Origin: a virus
DNA: 21,702 nt
Strand: one strand, 5' to 3'
IMG/VR virus record: IMGVR_UViG_3300048919_000568
Location: 1-21,702 of that record
The notes beneath the pieces are model-generated. The model was not told the DNA's origin. It saw only the letters and a list, made by a program, of their open reading frames with translations, and ran no database searches. The first letter of the stretch is position 1, and each line of letters begins with the position of its first letter. A program made the translations under genes and the position numbers. Shown one piece after another: positions 1 to 6,654 of this stretch.

Positions 1-1035
1 TCACTTGGTCGGGGTGACTTTTTTGCCGATCCTCTTCCGGATGTAATTCTCCGTCATCACCACGGTAGTGTGCCCGAGCTGATCCTTGGCCTGCATGATG
101 TCGCCGCTTGATTCCGCTTTGTCGGTGCCGGCCTTGGCGCGAAGATCTCGCATTTGGAAATCCCCTTTTTCAACTCCAGCGGCCTCGCGCGCCGCGTCAA
201 ATCGCCCCCGCAACATGCTGCTGGTCATCGGCTGGCCGTTGTCCATCACAATCAGCCTACTGGTACGGATCCTGTGTCCCGCCTTCCGGGCTAGGATTCG
301 ATCAATCACCACCTTGAGCTCTCCGACAATCTCAATCCTTCTCTTTGCTCGCGTTTTGCCCTGCTGGACCGCGAGACGGTCGTCACGGATATCCTTTTCG
401 TCCATTTTCAACGTGTCGGCGATGCGCTGGCCGGTCAGGTAGAACAGATCAAGCGCGTCTTTTAGTGGCTGATCAGCATGCTTGTAGACCGCTGCAAACA
501 TCTCATCTTCGATATAGGCATCCCGACCGGTCTCTTTGTGGCCCTTTACGCCTGCGCACGGATTCGCCAGCGAGGTATAGCCACTTGTCCTGGCGAAGTT
601 CCATATTGCGCTCAGCAGCGCCTTTTCTCTGTTCGCCCTGATTGGCGCTTCTTTTCCACGCTTCCTGAGGTATTGGACGATGTGTTGCGGCTCGATCGCT
701 TCGAGGGGCGCAGGTGGATCATCAAAAAACTTCAGTAGCTGCTTCAGCTCGCGGACGTTATCTCTCTGCGTGGCCGGCGCCTTCGTTGGAACCACTTCCT
801 CCATGTAGATGTTGGCGACGTAGGCGAAGGTCAGCACGGTCTGAACTATTGCCGACGATGCGCGGCTCTTCTCCAGCTTGGCATACTCAACGATCGCCAT
901 TCCGTAATCGCTGCCCAGCGGGATTTCTTTTCGCGGAGTGCCGCCGGTGTCGTAGTAGTAATAAACAGTGCCACTGCGCTGTGTGCGCTTGCGTAGACGC
1001 GTGACACTGTCAGGCTTCGTTGGCTTTCTTCCCAT
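1..1035 (-). CDS. int: Phage tyrosine integrase
   Basis: A 344-residue tyrosine site-specific recombinase that would integrate and excise the phage at attP/attB. An N-terminal arm and SAM-like core-binding region (about 65-150) precede the catalytic domain (about 170-335). Visible catalytic residues are Arg204 (TGQR), Lys227 (QQGKTRAKR), Arg299 in the box RDLR, His322 (LGHTT) and the nucleophile Tyr331 (ENYIRKR). The usual HxxR histidine is arginine (Arg296), a substitution I recall in other phage integrases of this type. The TGA stop is the first triplet of the window, so the gene is complete. Its ATG directly abuts the TAA of the upstream DUF4224 gene, so the two are probably co-transcribed. 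attP would be expected just left of base 1. Family assignment is firm; activity is inferred. Confidence 0.95.
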   Translation of the reverse strand: MGRKPTKPDSVTRLRKRTQRSGTVYYYYDTGGTPRKEIPLGSDYGMAIVEYAKLEKSRASSAIVQTVLTFAYVANIYMEEVVPTKAPATQRDNVRELKQLLKFFDDPPAPLEAIEPQHIVQYLRKRGKEAPIRANREKALLSAIWNFARTSGYTSLANPCAGVKGHKETGRDAYIEDEMFAAVYKHADQPLKDALDLFYLTGQRIADTLKMDEKDIRDDRLAVQQGKTRAKRRIEIVGELKVVIDRILARKAGHRIRTSRLIVMDNGQPMTSSMLRGRFDAAREAAGVEKGDFQMRDLRAKAGTDKAESSGDIMQAKDQLGHTTVVMTENYIRKRIGKKVTPTK

Positions 1036-1245
1036 TTATCCCACCAGGCGCGGCTGCCATTTCGGTTTTTCTACTGCTACTACCGGTTCGCCGGTCAAGG
1101 CAGATGCCAGGACACATGGCCATCCGCTGCGCTTGATGGTGTGCCGTATTCCGTTCCTTTTGAGTACCATCAGCTGACCGGCCTTCGTTTTAGCTCCTGT
1201 GAGGGTGCAAACTTCTTCATGCGTTAGAAAATGTATGCCGTCCAT
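1036..1245 (-). CDS. DUF4224-like small protein next to integrase
   Basis: This 69-residue protein resembles the DUF4224 family, small proteins usually encoded directly upstream of phage integrases. The N-terminal part (FLTHEEVCTLTGAK, then MVLKRNGIRHT) has the family's 'threshold' helix pattern, followed by a basic strand and a WPCVL stretch. A possible role is excisionase-like control of integrase direction, but that is inference from position and size. The start is set by a strong GGAGG a few bases upstream of ATG at 1245. Its stop touches the integrase ATG. Confidence 0.75.
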   Translation of the reverse strand: MDGIHFLTHEEVCTLTGAKTKAGQLMVLKRNGIRHTIKRSGWPCVLASALTGEPVVAVEKPKWQPRLVG

Positions 1246-1338
1246 GATTAGCCTCCATTTCCGGCCTTGGGCCGCGATGCGTTAAATATCTCATTCATGC
1301 AATGCTCCATGCCGCGCGTGGCGGCAGAAGGTGGTGGG
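1246..1338. other. Short gap between DpdA-like and DUF4224 genes
   Basis: About 90 bases with no convincing gene. On the minus strand a 20-codon frame from ATG at 1310 to the stop at 1248 exists (begins MEHCMNEIF), but it has no Shine-Dalgarno sequence upstream. The GGAGG for the next gene lies in this stretch. Confidence 0.4.
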
Positions 1339-2064
1339 TTAGATGGCCATCTCGGCCTGGGTTTCTCGTTGCCAGATCGGCGAACTGTTGTGCGATTCGA
1401 TGCGGTCGGCGATGACGTTGGCGCGCTGGCCGGCGGTCGGCGGGGCATACATGCCGAAGCGACTGATGCTCCCACCGTTCACTGCTGCGTTCGTGGAGTC
1501 GGCGGAGGCGAAGGGCAGGTGCTGGAATATCGCAGGGTCGAGCATTCGCAGGCCGTGAAGTCTGCAGGCTGGACGGCCTTGGTCATCGCAGATAGCATCC
1601 ATCGCGACGCCCATCCGCTTCCACCATGCTCCAGTGCCCGGCGCAGCCCATTGCCCAGAACTGCCGAGGGCCACCGTTCGCCAACACCTCGCAAGCCGCT
1701 GCAGTCGCTCAAGCGACTCGTGCAAGTGCCAGACTGGCACCCCGCGAAGTTCCTCTGGCCACTGCCGAACAAGGTCGTCGTTGGCCTCTTCGTCGCCATC
1801 AATGACGTCCGGAATGAGCGCCCAGGTGAATCCAGGGTGTCGGTGCCAGTCTTCGACCCAGCGTGTGTAGCCGTCGACATCTACCTGTCCACCTTTCTTC
1901 CAGACTGTGAATGCGCCGTTATCGAAAACAAATGATTTGCACACATCGGCGACAATCCCGAGATCGTCCTTGCGTGGGAACGGTACCAACGCGTGCCGGC
2001 CGGCCAGGAACTTAGCGGCGTCCTCGCGCTTACCGCCGATAGGTGTGCCGTGGTAATGGATCAT
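1339..2064 (-). CDS. TGT/DpdA-like transglycosylase-fold protein (putative DNA deazaguanine insertion)
   Basis: A 241-residue protein whose motif order resembles the tRNA-guanine transglycosylase TIM barrel and its phage DNA-modifying relatives (DpdA). It has FDNGAF (about 48-53, compare DSGGFQ of TGT), ALIPDVID (about 82-89), VPVWHLHES (about 109-117), VALGSSG, HGLRMLDP and ASADSTNAA (the last compares with the TGT nucleophile-Asp region). DpdA proteins exchange guanine for a 7-deazaguanine base in DNA. No deazaguanine synthesis genes are seen here, so the base would have to come from the host queuosine pathway. The ATG at 2064 overlaps the upstream TGA (ATGA), so it is translationally coupled to the chain of small genes before it. 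Family assignment is from recalled motif patterns; substrate and activity are inference. It could be a TGT-fold protein with another role. Confidence 0.55.
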   Translation of the reverse strand: MIHYHGTPIGGKREDAAKFLAGRHALVPFPRKDDLGIVADVCKSFVFDNGAFTVWKKGGQVDVDGYTRWVEDWHRHPGFTWALIPDVIDGDEEANDDLVRQWPEELRGVPVWHLHESLERLQRLARCWRTVALGSSGQWAAPGTGAWWKRMGVAMDAICDDQGRPACRLHGLRMLDPAIFQHLPFASADSTNAAVNGGSISRFGMYAPPTAGQRANVIADRIESHNSSPIWQRETQAEMAI

Positions 2065-2306
2065 CCGCTGAGCCTCAATGTCTCGATCTCGATGCCCTGG
2101 TGCGTGGCGACGATGGTTTGATCGCCACCGAGCATCTCGGAAAGGCTGTCAGCGATCTGCTCATGCCAACCCTGCTTGATCAGCGCTGTAACTGTTTTGA
2201 TGTGCTCGACGTGGATCATCGATGTCGAGCGCAGTTCAAGGCGATAAATGATCATTTCGCCGTCTGCCGGGCAGACGGCTGCGAAGGTGTGTCGATAAGT
2301 GTTCAT
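2061..2306 (-). CDS. Hypothetical 81-residue phage protein
   Basis: Unrecognised protein beginning MNTYRHTFAAVC. It shows alternating strand-rich (EMIIYRLEL) and helical (IKTVTALIKQGWHEQIADSLSEML) segments, with no membrane segment or metal motif. The start at 2306 was chosen over the longer frame from 2402 because AGGGGG lies at a suitable distance and because this ATG overlaps the TGA of the 18-codon ORF before it. Its own TGA overlaps the ATG of the DpdA-like gene. Function unknown; the tight coupling suggests co-expression with the DpdA-like protein. Confidence 0.7.
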   Translation of the reverse strand: MNTYRHTFAAVCPADGEMIIYRLELRSTSMIHVEHIKTVTALIKQGWHEQIADSLSEMLGGDQTIVATHQGIEIETLRLSG

Positions 2307-2359
2307 CGCCACGGCCCCCTGTAGATCAGGTAGGTCATGTAGAGCGGGGCGAAGATCAT
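2303..2359 (-). CDS. 18-residue micro-ORF coupled by ATGA overlaps on both sides
   Basis: A tiny frame encoding MIFAPLYMTYLIYRGPWR. Its ATG at 2359 overlaps the TGA of the 124-residue gene upstream, and its TGA overlaps the ATG of the 81-residue gene downstream, both as ATGA. It fills what would otherwise be the only gap in a run of coupled genes from 3340 to 1339. The first 13 residues are hydrophobic and the end is basic, so a small membrane-associated peptide is possible. Alternatively it acts only as a translational bridge. It is too short to judge by composition. Confidence 0.4.
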   Translation of the reverse strand: MIFAPLYMTYLIYRGPWR

Positions 2360-2730
2360 AGTAGGTCTGCTCCTGCTTCAAGTAGGGCGTCGCGGTCTTC
2401 ACGCAGGTTGGCGAGCTCGGCCTTGAGTTGGTCGCGCTCCCTGATCAAAGCCTTGATGGCTGTCGAGATGTTGCGGTGACCCAGCGTGCTGGTGATGGTC
2501 TGGGCCTCGTCGAACAGCTTGACCTTCTGGTTTCGGTCGTCCGCTGCTCGCGCGGCCAGCTCTTTTTCGTGGATTTTGAGGCAGCGCTTGCAGGTCACGT
2601 ACCGCCAGTCATTGGTGAGCTGCTCATCGGTGGCGTCGCCTTCGGTGCCGCAATACACGTGCTCTGGCGGGTCCTGATCGGCTTCGGTGCCTCCGTCCCA
2701 TGGGTAGAGGTGAACCGCTCGCTTGCTCAT
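2356..2730 (-). CDS. Hypothetical protein with Cys cluster and C-terminal coiled coil
   Basis: An unrecognised 124-residue protein. The N-terminal half has YCG and a CKRC pair (TCKRCLKIHEKE), compatible with a small zinc ribbon. Residues about 70-118 are highly charged with heptad-like leucines (IRERDQLKAELANLREDRDALLEAG), compatible with a coiled coil. GAAGGTGAC lies upstream of ATG 2730, and the start overlaps the stop of the preceding gene as ATGA. It is a small early phage protein of unknown role. Confidence 0.75.
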   Translation of the reverse strand: MSKRAVHLYPWDGGTEADQDPPEHVYCGTEGDATDEQLTNDWRYVTCKRCLKIHEKELAARAADDRNQKVKLFDEAQTITSTLGHRNISTAIKALIRERDQLKAELANLREDRDALLEAGADLL

Positions 2731-2969
2731 GGCGTCACCTTCGCTGCTTCGGGAAACGACGCCTCGGCCTCGGTCCGGAACTTGATGTCCGCACCAGCGC
2801 CATGGCGACCTTCGGACCAGGTGATCCGCTTTCCGCAGTAGCAGCCCGTTCGCTGTGACAGATCGAAGTTCTGTCTGAACTCCATCGATACACCGGTCAT
2901 ACCGTGCTGGCGCGCCAGTGCGACAACAGCCTGAGCGAATGCAACGTCGTGTTCGGTGATTGCTGTCAT
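2727..2969 (-). CDS. Hypothetical 80-residue phage protein
   Basis: Begins MTAITEHDVAFAQAVVALARQHG: an N-terminal helix, then CYCGKRITWSEGRHG, a possible half zinc site. The longer frame to 3254 is rejected because its first 95 residues lie over the HNH gene and are Arg/Pro/Gln-rich shadow sequence. GAGAAGGTG precedes the chosen ATG at 2969, which overlaps the HNH stop as ATGA, while its own TGA overlaps the next ATG. Function unknown. Confidence 0.75.
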   Translation of the reverse strand: MTAITEHDVAFAQAVVALARQHGMTGVSMEFRQNFDLSQRTGCYCGKRITWSEGRHGAGADIKFRTEAEASFPEAAKVTP

Positions 2970-3340
2970 GGATTCACCTTCTCGAAGTAGAAGACCACCG
3001 GCGCGCCAGTCTCGGCGATCAGTCCGTAGGACTTGGCCAAGCGGTAAATGGGGTGGTAGTTGTTCAGGCTGTTGACGTGGCCGGCGATCCAATCGCGCCA
3101 AGCTTCCAACGGCATCGCGTGCTTGCTCAGGTTGCAGGGGATGCAAGCGGGCATCATGTTGGCGAGGTTGTGGTTCTCCGGTTTGAGCGCGGGCACCAGC
3201 TTCGCCTCCTTGCCCCAGTTTCGCTGGACGGCTTCGAGGTGATCGGCGTGCCACTTCTCACCCAGCAGCACACCGCAGTAGGCGCAGTGCCCGCCGTATT
3301 TCAGGCGCACTTGCTCGCGCTCAGCTTTCTTCAGGCGCAT
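2966..3340 (-). CDS. HNH endonuclease
   Basis: A 124-residue protein with a compact HNH (beta-beta-alpha metal) nuclease domain. A CAYC knuckle (Cys19, Cys22) is followed by the HADH motif (His31-His34), then the N-x-N-L-A-N segment at about 56-61 and a second zinc pair in ACIPCN (Cys66, Cys69). The four cysteines would form the structural zinc site around the catalytic histidine and metal. Many such genes in early phage arms are nicking or homing-type nucleases or recombination accessories; which applies is not visible. AAGGAT lies before ATG 3340. It heads the ATGA-coupled run that ends with the DpdA-like gene. Confidence 0.85.
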   Translation of the reverse strand: MRLKKAEREQVRLKYGGHCAYCGVLLGEKWHADHLEAVQRNWGKEAKLVPALKPENHNLANMMPACIPCNLSKHAMPLEAWRDWIAGHVNSLNNYHPIYRLAKSYGLIAETGAPVVFYFEKVNP

Positions 3341-3350
3341 AGGTATCCTT

Positions 3351-3364
3351 GCCGCTATAGCGGC
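3351..3364. promoter_or_regulatory. 14-bp perfect palindrome upstream of HNH gene
   Basis: GCCGCTATAGCGGC reads the same on both strands. It lies about ten bases before the HNH ATG, just upstream of its Shine-Dalgarno sequence, where a dimeric repressor could block expression or an RNA hairpin could form. No second copy was noticed, so its function is unproven. Confidence 0.35.
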
Positions 3365-3385
3365 TGACTTTGAAGGGGGAGGGAG

Positions 3386-3565
3386 TTACGGGTAGTTGGT
3401 GCTGATGCGCTGGGCGATTTCTTCGAGCTCACCGGCAATTTCAAACATTTGGTTGTTGTCGCGCCGGGACACAACGGGGGAGCGCTGCACGTTGCGGCCG
3501 CTCAGGATCTTGGCGGCCAGCCGGATCAGCCAGGCTTCAAACTTGCGGCGGACGAAGCGCTTCAT
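3386..3565 (-). CDS. Hypothetical basic 59-residue protein
   Basis: Begins MKRFVRRKFEAWLIRLAAKIL: a strongly basic, amphipathic N-terminal helix, then an acidic C-terminal helix (EIAGELEEIAQRI). AAGGAG lies at good spacing before ATG 3565, which overlaps the TGA of the 199-residue gene as ATGA; the frame extending upstream lies within that gene and is a shadow. Not recognised. It could bind nucleic acid or membrane, but nothing shows which. Confidence 0.7.
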   Translation of the reverse strand: MKRFVRRKFEAWLIRLAAKILSGRNVQRSPVVSRRDNNQMFEIAGELEEIAQRISTNYP

Positions 3566-4161
3566 GCTGCGCGCTCCTTCTGGTAAAAGTCCCACGCGGC
3601 CTTGTCGCCCTGGGCCACGTACCAACTCAGGGTGCCGTCGCCGTCGTGATCACTCACCGACCCGCCATACCGAGAGCCAGGGAACTGGAACTTGGCCGAC
3701 ATAGAAATCCGTGGCCACCCGATGCTCCACTCGGTAATGGTCAGATCAGGTCGCTCTGCCAGTACCTTTGCCTTAAAGGCTTCGCCCTTGGCGTTCGCGT
3801 CGGAGATCTCCTTGTCCCGCGCATCTTTGCAGCTCTGATCGCAGTAAGCGTGCCGGCCGTCGTAGACGATGGCGAGCGGATTGCCTTCGTCGTCTTCCTC
3901 GTCCTCGTAGAGCTGGTTCTCGCAGTTGTTGCAGTACATCCACCAGCCCTGCTCGTGGTAAGCCTTGGCCGGGATGAAAGGTTGGCCAGCGAACTGATCG
4001 GCCCACGGCGCGCGGCGGCAGAACTCCACCTCTTCGAAGGTCAGATTCAACTCGTTGCCGCCCTCGCGGCGCGCCGTAGCGCTGTTGGTGGCGAACGTGA
4101 TCACGTGTTCACCTTCAGAGCCTTCACCGACGTGATAGGCCTTCATCTTTTCTGTGGGCAT
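3562..4161 (-). CDS. Hypothetical protein with paired Cys motifs
   Basis: An unrecognised 199-residue protein. CNNC (Cys77, Cys80) and CDQSC (Cys107, Cys111) enclose an acidic loop (YEDEEDDEG), which looks like a treble-clef or zinc-ribbon module. The C-terminal part is rich in aromatic residues and strands (SMSAKFQFPGSRYGGS, TLSWYVAQGDKAAWDFY). AGGAC lies before ATG 4161. It is the first leftward gene after the rightward AbiC-like gene, so leftward transcription here must start in the 4162-4260 gap or read through from further right. Function unknown. Confidence 0.75.
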   Translation of the reverse strand: MPTEKMKAYHVGEGSEGEHVITFATNSATARREGGNELNLTFEEVEFCRRAPWADQFAGQPFIPAKAYHEQGWWMYCNNCENQLYEDEEDDEGNPLAIVYDGRHAYCDQSCKDARDKEISDANAKGEAFKAKVLAERPDLTITEWSIGWPRISMSAKFQFPGSRYGGSVSDHDGDGTLSWYVAQGDKAAWDFYQKERAA

Positions 4162-4260
4162 GGGGCGTCCTATGCCGGGGCATGCCCGGGCGGTGGATTA
4201 CGTTGTGGTCAGGTCACGCTTAACTAAAGTAGAGTCAGAAAAAAAGCCTGGAGCGGTAAA
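4162..4260. other. Divergent intergenic region with imperfect GC palindrome
   Basis: About 100 bases between divergent starts. Around 4174-4191 lies a near-palindrome centred on GGGCATGCCC, which is perfect over ten bases and has one mismatched pair further out. A weak rightward promoter candidate is TTGTGG (4203-4208), a 16-base spacer, then TAAAGT (4225-4230), followed by GGAG before the ATG at 4261. No convincing leftward sigma70 promoter was found. Confidence 0.4.
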
Positions 4261-4965
4261 ATGACTGAAACCAAAAAATCTGTTGAGAACCAGGAGACTT
4301 TTACTAATTCGTCAAAGAAGAGATATGTTTTAATCGACGCATTTTCAGCGTGTTTAGTTGGTGCGGTATTTGTTTCAGTATGCTTGTCTATTTATTTTTA
4401 TCGAAAGTCATTTGGCGGCGAGCTCTCAGTAAAACCAGAAGAGTGGTCAGCATTCGGAACATATGTTGGTGGCTTGTTTAGTCCCCTGATTTCATTTCTC
4501 ACACTTTTGGCGATATTAAAAACGATAAGTCTTCAAAGGGAGTTGCTAGATACGCAGCGAACTGAATTCTCAGCAATGGAGCGACTTCAAGCGAAGACGC
4601 TTGCTTCGCAGCTATCCCAAATCGAACGTTCTGATGCGGACGCGGATAGACGGCTGATTGAAGAGTCCCGTTTGAATATACTGAAAACTCTGGATAACTA
4701 TTCATCAGCGTTACACAAGGAGTATGAAACCAAGCAAAGAGGGTATGAGATGCTATTAGACTGGGCAATGAAAGGGCATGGTAATCCCTCCAGAGAACAA
4801 ATTACTCAGTTGCGCGGTAAGCTTGATGATTATGAAGCTCGTTTGGCAAAATTAACTGTTCTGTATGGCGATTTATGTTTCGATGACTTCACTGATATCG
4901 CTTCGCTCAAAGTGGCTTATCAAGTTGGGATGGAAGAGATATGTCATGATTGGAATAAAGGTTAG
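4261..4965 (+). CDS. AbiC-like two-helix membrane protein (putative phage exclusion)
   Basis: A 234-residue protein with two predicted membrane helices (about 24-47 and 66-88), followed by a long charged helical or coiled-coil cytoplasmic part starting at LQRELLDTQRTEF. The segment EEWSAFGTYVGGLFSPLISFLTLLAILKT resembles the N-terminus I associate with putative AbiC-type abortive-infection proteins. These are widespread in prophages but poorly characterised. The gene is visibly A+T-rich: bases 4321-4380 are 22/60 G+C, against 41/60 at 12841-12900. It is also oriented against the surrounding early genes, as expected for a recently acquired moron. GGAG lies seven bases before ATG. Membrane topology is clear; the Abi role is inference. 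Confidence 0.6.
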   Translation: MTETKKSVENQETFTNSSKKRYVLIDAFSACLVGAVFVSVCLSIYFYRKSFGGELSVKPEEWSAFGTYVGGLFSPLISFLTLLAILKTISLQRELLDTQRTEFSAMERLQAKTLASQLSQIERSDADADRRLIEESRLNILKTLDNYSSALHKEYETKQRGYEMLLDWAMKGHGNPSREQITQLRGKLDDYEARLAKLTVLYGDLCFDDFTDIASLKVAYQVGMEEICHDWNKG

Positions 4966-5051
4966 AGCCTGCGCCTATGATCATTGCCGTCGTGAAATAG
5001 TGATCCTCGCCGGCTGGCGTGATTCGTAGAAGTGGGGTATTTGTGTTCGGC

Positions 5052-5066
5052 CCGGCATGGAGCCGG
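5052..5066 (+). promoter_or_regulatory. Small hairpin just before HEPN gene ribosome binding site
   Basis: CCGGC and GCCGG arms around the loop ATGGA lie directly before AAAGGAG and the GTG start at 5079. It could modulate initiation or be chance. Confidence 0.25.
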
Positions 5067-5078
5067 AAAGGAGAAGCA

Positions 5079-5588
5079 GTGAGTACCAGACGAGTTTTCG
5101 ATTACGCCCATAAAATGACTGAAGCGATGGTTGTGCTGCGCGATGCAGGTCACACTGTTCCAGCGCTGATGCTTACCTATGCCGCGATTGATCAGATGGC
5201 ATGGTTGTCTGCTCCTCAGGAGAGGACAACGAACGCTGACTTCAAAAGATGGGTTAGCACTTACATGCTCGCTAATAACCCGATGGCAGTGACAGTTGAA
5301 GAGCTTTGGGAGGCTCGCAACGGACTACTGCATACTGGCACTGCTGAGTCGTCCGCTAACCAGCGGGACACCACCATTCGCAAGGTTTTCTATACGGTCG
5401 GGGGTGTTCAAAACACCGTCAATAACGACCCGACAGTAGTCTTCGTGAATGCTGGTGATTTTTTCGGCCGATTTCTAAACGGTGTCATGTGGTTCATGAG
5501 CGCCTTGGAGTCTGATGCTCCGATGATGGCCAATGCGCTTGCGAAACTGGACCGCATGTTAATCGAGCAGGGGCTATCTGAGACTTAA
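5079..5588 (+). CDS. HEPN-domain protein (putative RNase, defence-related)
   Basis: A 169-residue helical protein carrying WEARNGLLHTG: Arg80-Asn81-x-x-x-His85, matching the Rx4-6H active-site motif of HEPN ribonucleases with the common Asn after Arg. The preceding helices (ALMLTYAAIDQMAWL, FKRWVSTYML) fit the HEPN four-helix bundle. HEPN proteins are typical RNase effectors of toxin-antitoxin, Abi and other defence systems. The GTG start at 5079 was chosen because AAAGGAG precedes it at correct spacing; the in-frame ATG at 5019 has no such site. It lies 113 bases after the AbiC-like gene on the same strand. Its TAA overlaps the stop of the convergent gene within TTAA. No antitoxin is obvious unless the membrane protein takes part. 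RNase activity is inference. Confidence 0.6.
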   Translation: MSTRRVFDYAHKMTEAMVVLRDAGHTVPALMLTYAAIDQMAWLSAPQERTTNADFKRWVSTYMLANNPMAVTVEELWEARNGLLHTGTAESSANQRDTTIRKVFYTVGGVQNTVNNDPTVVFVNAGDFFGRFLNGVMWFMSALESDAPMMANALAKLDRMLIEQGLSET

Positions 5589-5953
5589 TTTGACGACGGC
5601 TTCTCGACTACGTCCTCAGGTTCTGGCGGATCGTCAGCGAGCGACTTCCTTCCGGCCGCTTCGATCAGTCGCGACACCTTTTCAGTAACAACAAAAGGTG
5701 TCGTGACACACTTGAGCATCTTGGCCTGGGTTTCGAAGTCGGCCGCGATCAGGTTCCGTAGCAGGTTCTGATACACCTCCTGTTGGTTGTTGAAGCCGTG
5801 GGCGGCCATGACCCGCTTGAGGTCGGGCTTGAAAACCCCGGCGACTTCAACCGTAAACTTCTCTACGCCCAACGCAGCGTCCTTTGCTGCCGCCTTCTCG
5901 CGCTTTTTCTTCTGCTTGATCGCTTCCTTCGTCGGCTCCTGTACTTCGGCCAT
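5585..5953 (-). CDS. Hypothetical protein, possible ribbon-helix-helix DNA binder
   Basis: A 122-residue protein. A Lys/Ala-rich N-terminal helix (about 8-28) is followed by KFTVEVAGVFKPDLKRVMAA and the helix QQEVYQNLLRNLIAADFE. This strand-helix-helix order suggests a ribbon-helix-helix fold, though I cannot confirm it. The C-terminus is acidic and proline-rich. AGAGGT precedes the ATG at 5953. Its stop overlaps that of the HEPN gene on the other strand. Probably a small phage early regulator; function unknown. Confidence 0.7.
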   Translation of the reverse strand: MAEVQEPTKEAIKQKKKREKAAAKDAALGVEKFTVEVAGVFKPDLKRVMAAHGFNNQQEVYQNLLRNLIAADFETQAKMLKCVTTPFVVTEKVSRLIEAAGRKSLADDPPEPEDVVEKPSSN

Positions 5954-6034
5954 GGCCTACCTCTTCAATTCCGCTGGCAGGCAAGTCCAGCCAGGTCTGT
6001 CGGCGGCGCGTGGCCGCCTGGTTGATGGTTCGCT

Positions 6035-6349
6035 TCACTTAGGCCCCGGGAAGTTGATGCTGTTTTCACGGGCTATGAGACGGGCGCGCTTCGTTTCCAT
6101 GCCCATCTCTTTCGCTGCCTCGATGACGGTGAGGCCTTTGTGGGCCAGCGCCTTCAGCTGCGGCGCCAGTTTGTCGCGTTCGGCGCGCAGCCTGGCTGCG
6201 TGGGAGGTGCCGAACATCGCGTCCCGCACACCGGTTGCGCCGGGGTCGACCTGCTTGACCTTGTTGCCGGCGCCGAAGAACGCGTCCAGCTGCTGGTTCA
6301 GGTTGTCGATCAGTTGATCCCGCGGGTTTGGAAGTGGGACGCCGATCAC
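6035..6349 (-). CDS. Small HTH-domain protein (GTG start)
   Basis: A 104-residue protein with a C-terminal helix-turn-helix: HKGLTVIEAAKEMGMETKRARLIARENSINF (about 70-100) has the spacing of a resolvase- or MarR-like recognition unit, so DNA binding is likely. A charged helix (ARLRAERDKLAPQLKAL) comes before it. The GTG start overlaps the TGA of the upstream gene as GTGA and is served by AGGGGGTGA. The specific target is unknown. Confidence 0.7.
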   Translation of the reverse strand: MIGVPLPNPRDQLIDNLNQQLDAFFGAGNKVKQVDPGATGVRDAMFGTSHAARLRAERDKLAPQLKALAHKGLTVIEAAKEMGMETKRARLIARENSINFPGPK

Positions 6350-6621
6350 TGCTCACCCCCTGCTGGCCGGTTGGCCTTTTCTTCGAACTGAATCGCCATG
6401 TCGAGCGCTCCTTTGTAGGTCCAGCGAAACGCCTTGGTCTTGCCGGTGGACAGGTCCACAACATGGAAGGCCTTGCCGACCGTCTTCACCTGGAAGCGCA
6501 CCTTTTTCTCCGGCATCACCAGGTCGGCGAGGCGGGCGAACGTCTCGCGCGCTGCCTGGGTGCGAATCATCAGTACGCGCAGAACATCGACGCGCTGTTG
6601 CATCAGTGGGTGCATTTGCAT
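6346..6621 (-). CDS. Hypothetical 91-residue phage protein
   Basis: Begins MQMHPLMQQRVDVLRVLMI. An N-terminal helical half is followed by a strand-rich half (KKVRFQVKTVGKAFHVVDLSTGKTKAFRW) and a final helix. The longer frame from 6687 is rejected because GAGGGATC precedes the ATG at 6621 and the extra residues are Arg-rich. It is coupled to the HTH gene by a GTGA overlap. The 5' leader contains a long hairpin (6655-6711). Function unknown. Confidence 0.7.
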   Translation of the reverse strand: MQMHPLMQQRVDVLRVLMIRTQAARETFARLADLVMPEKKVRFQVKTVGKAFHVVDLSTGKTKAFRWTYKGALDMAIQFEEKANRPAGGEQ

Positions 6622-6654
6622 GGCTGATCCCTCGGTGGTGGGGTTGCGTGTATT

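Noticed and set aside
1267-1935. Long rightward frame (222 codons) opposite the DpdA-like gene
   Set aside because: Antisense shadow in GC-rich DNA: no family resemblance, and the minus-strand product shows coherent motifs and a coupled start.
2970-3254. N-terminal extension of the 80-residue protein
   Set aside because: The extra residues lie within the HNH gene on the same strand, are Arg/Pro/Gln-rich, and the internal ATG has a good ribosome site and ATGA overlap.
3338-3351. ATAGGTATCC near the HNH start as another CI operator
   Set aside because: It shares only the left half and centre; the right arm CCTTT is not in register, so it falls short of the pattern.
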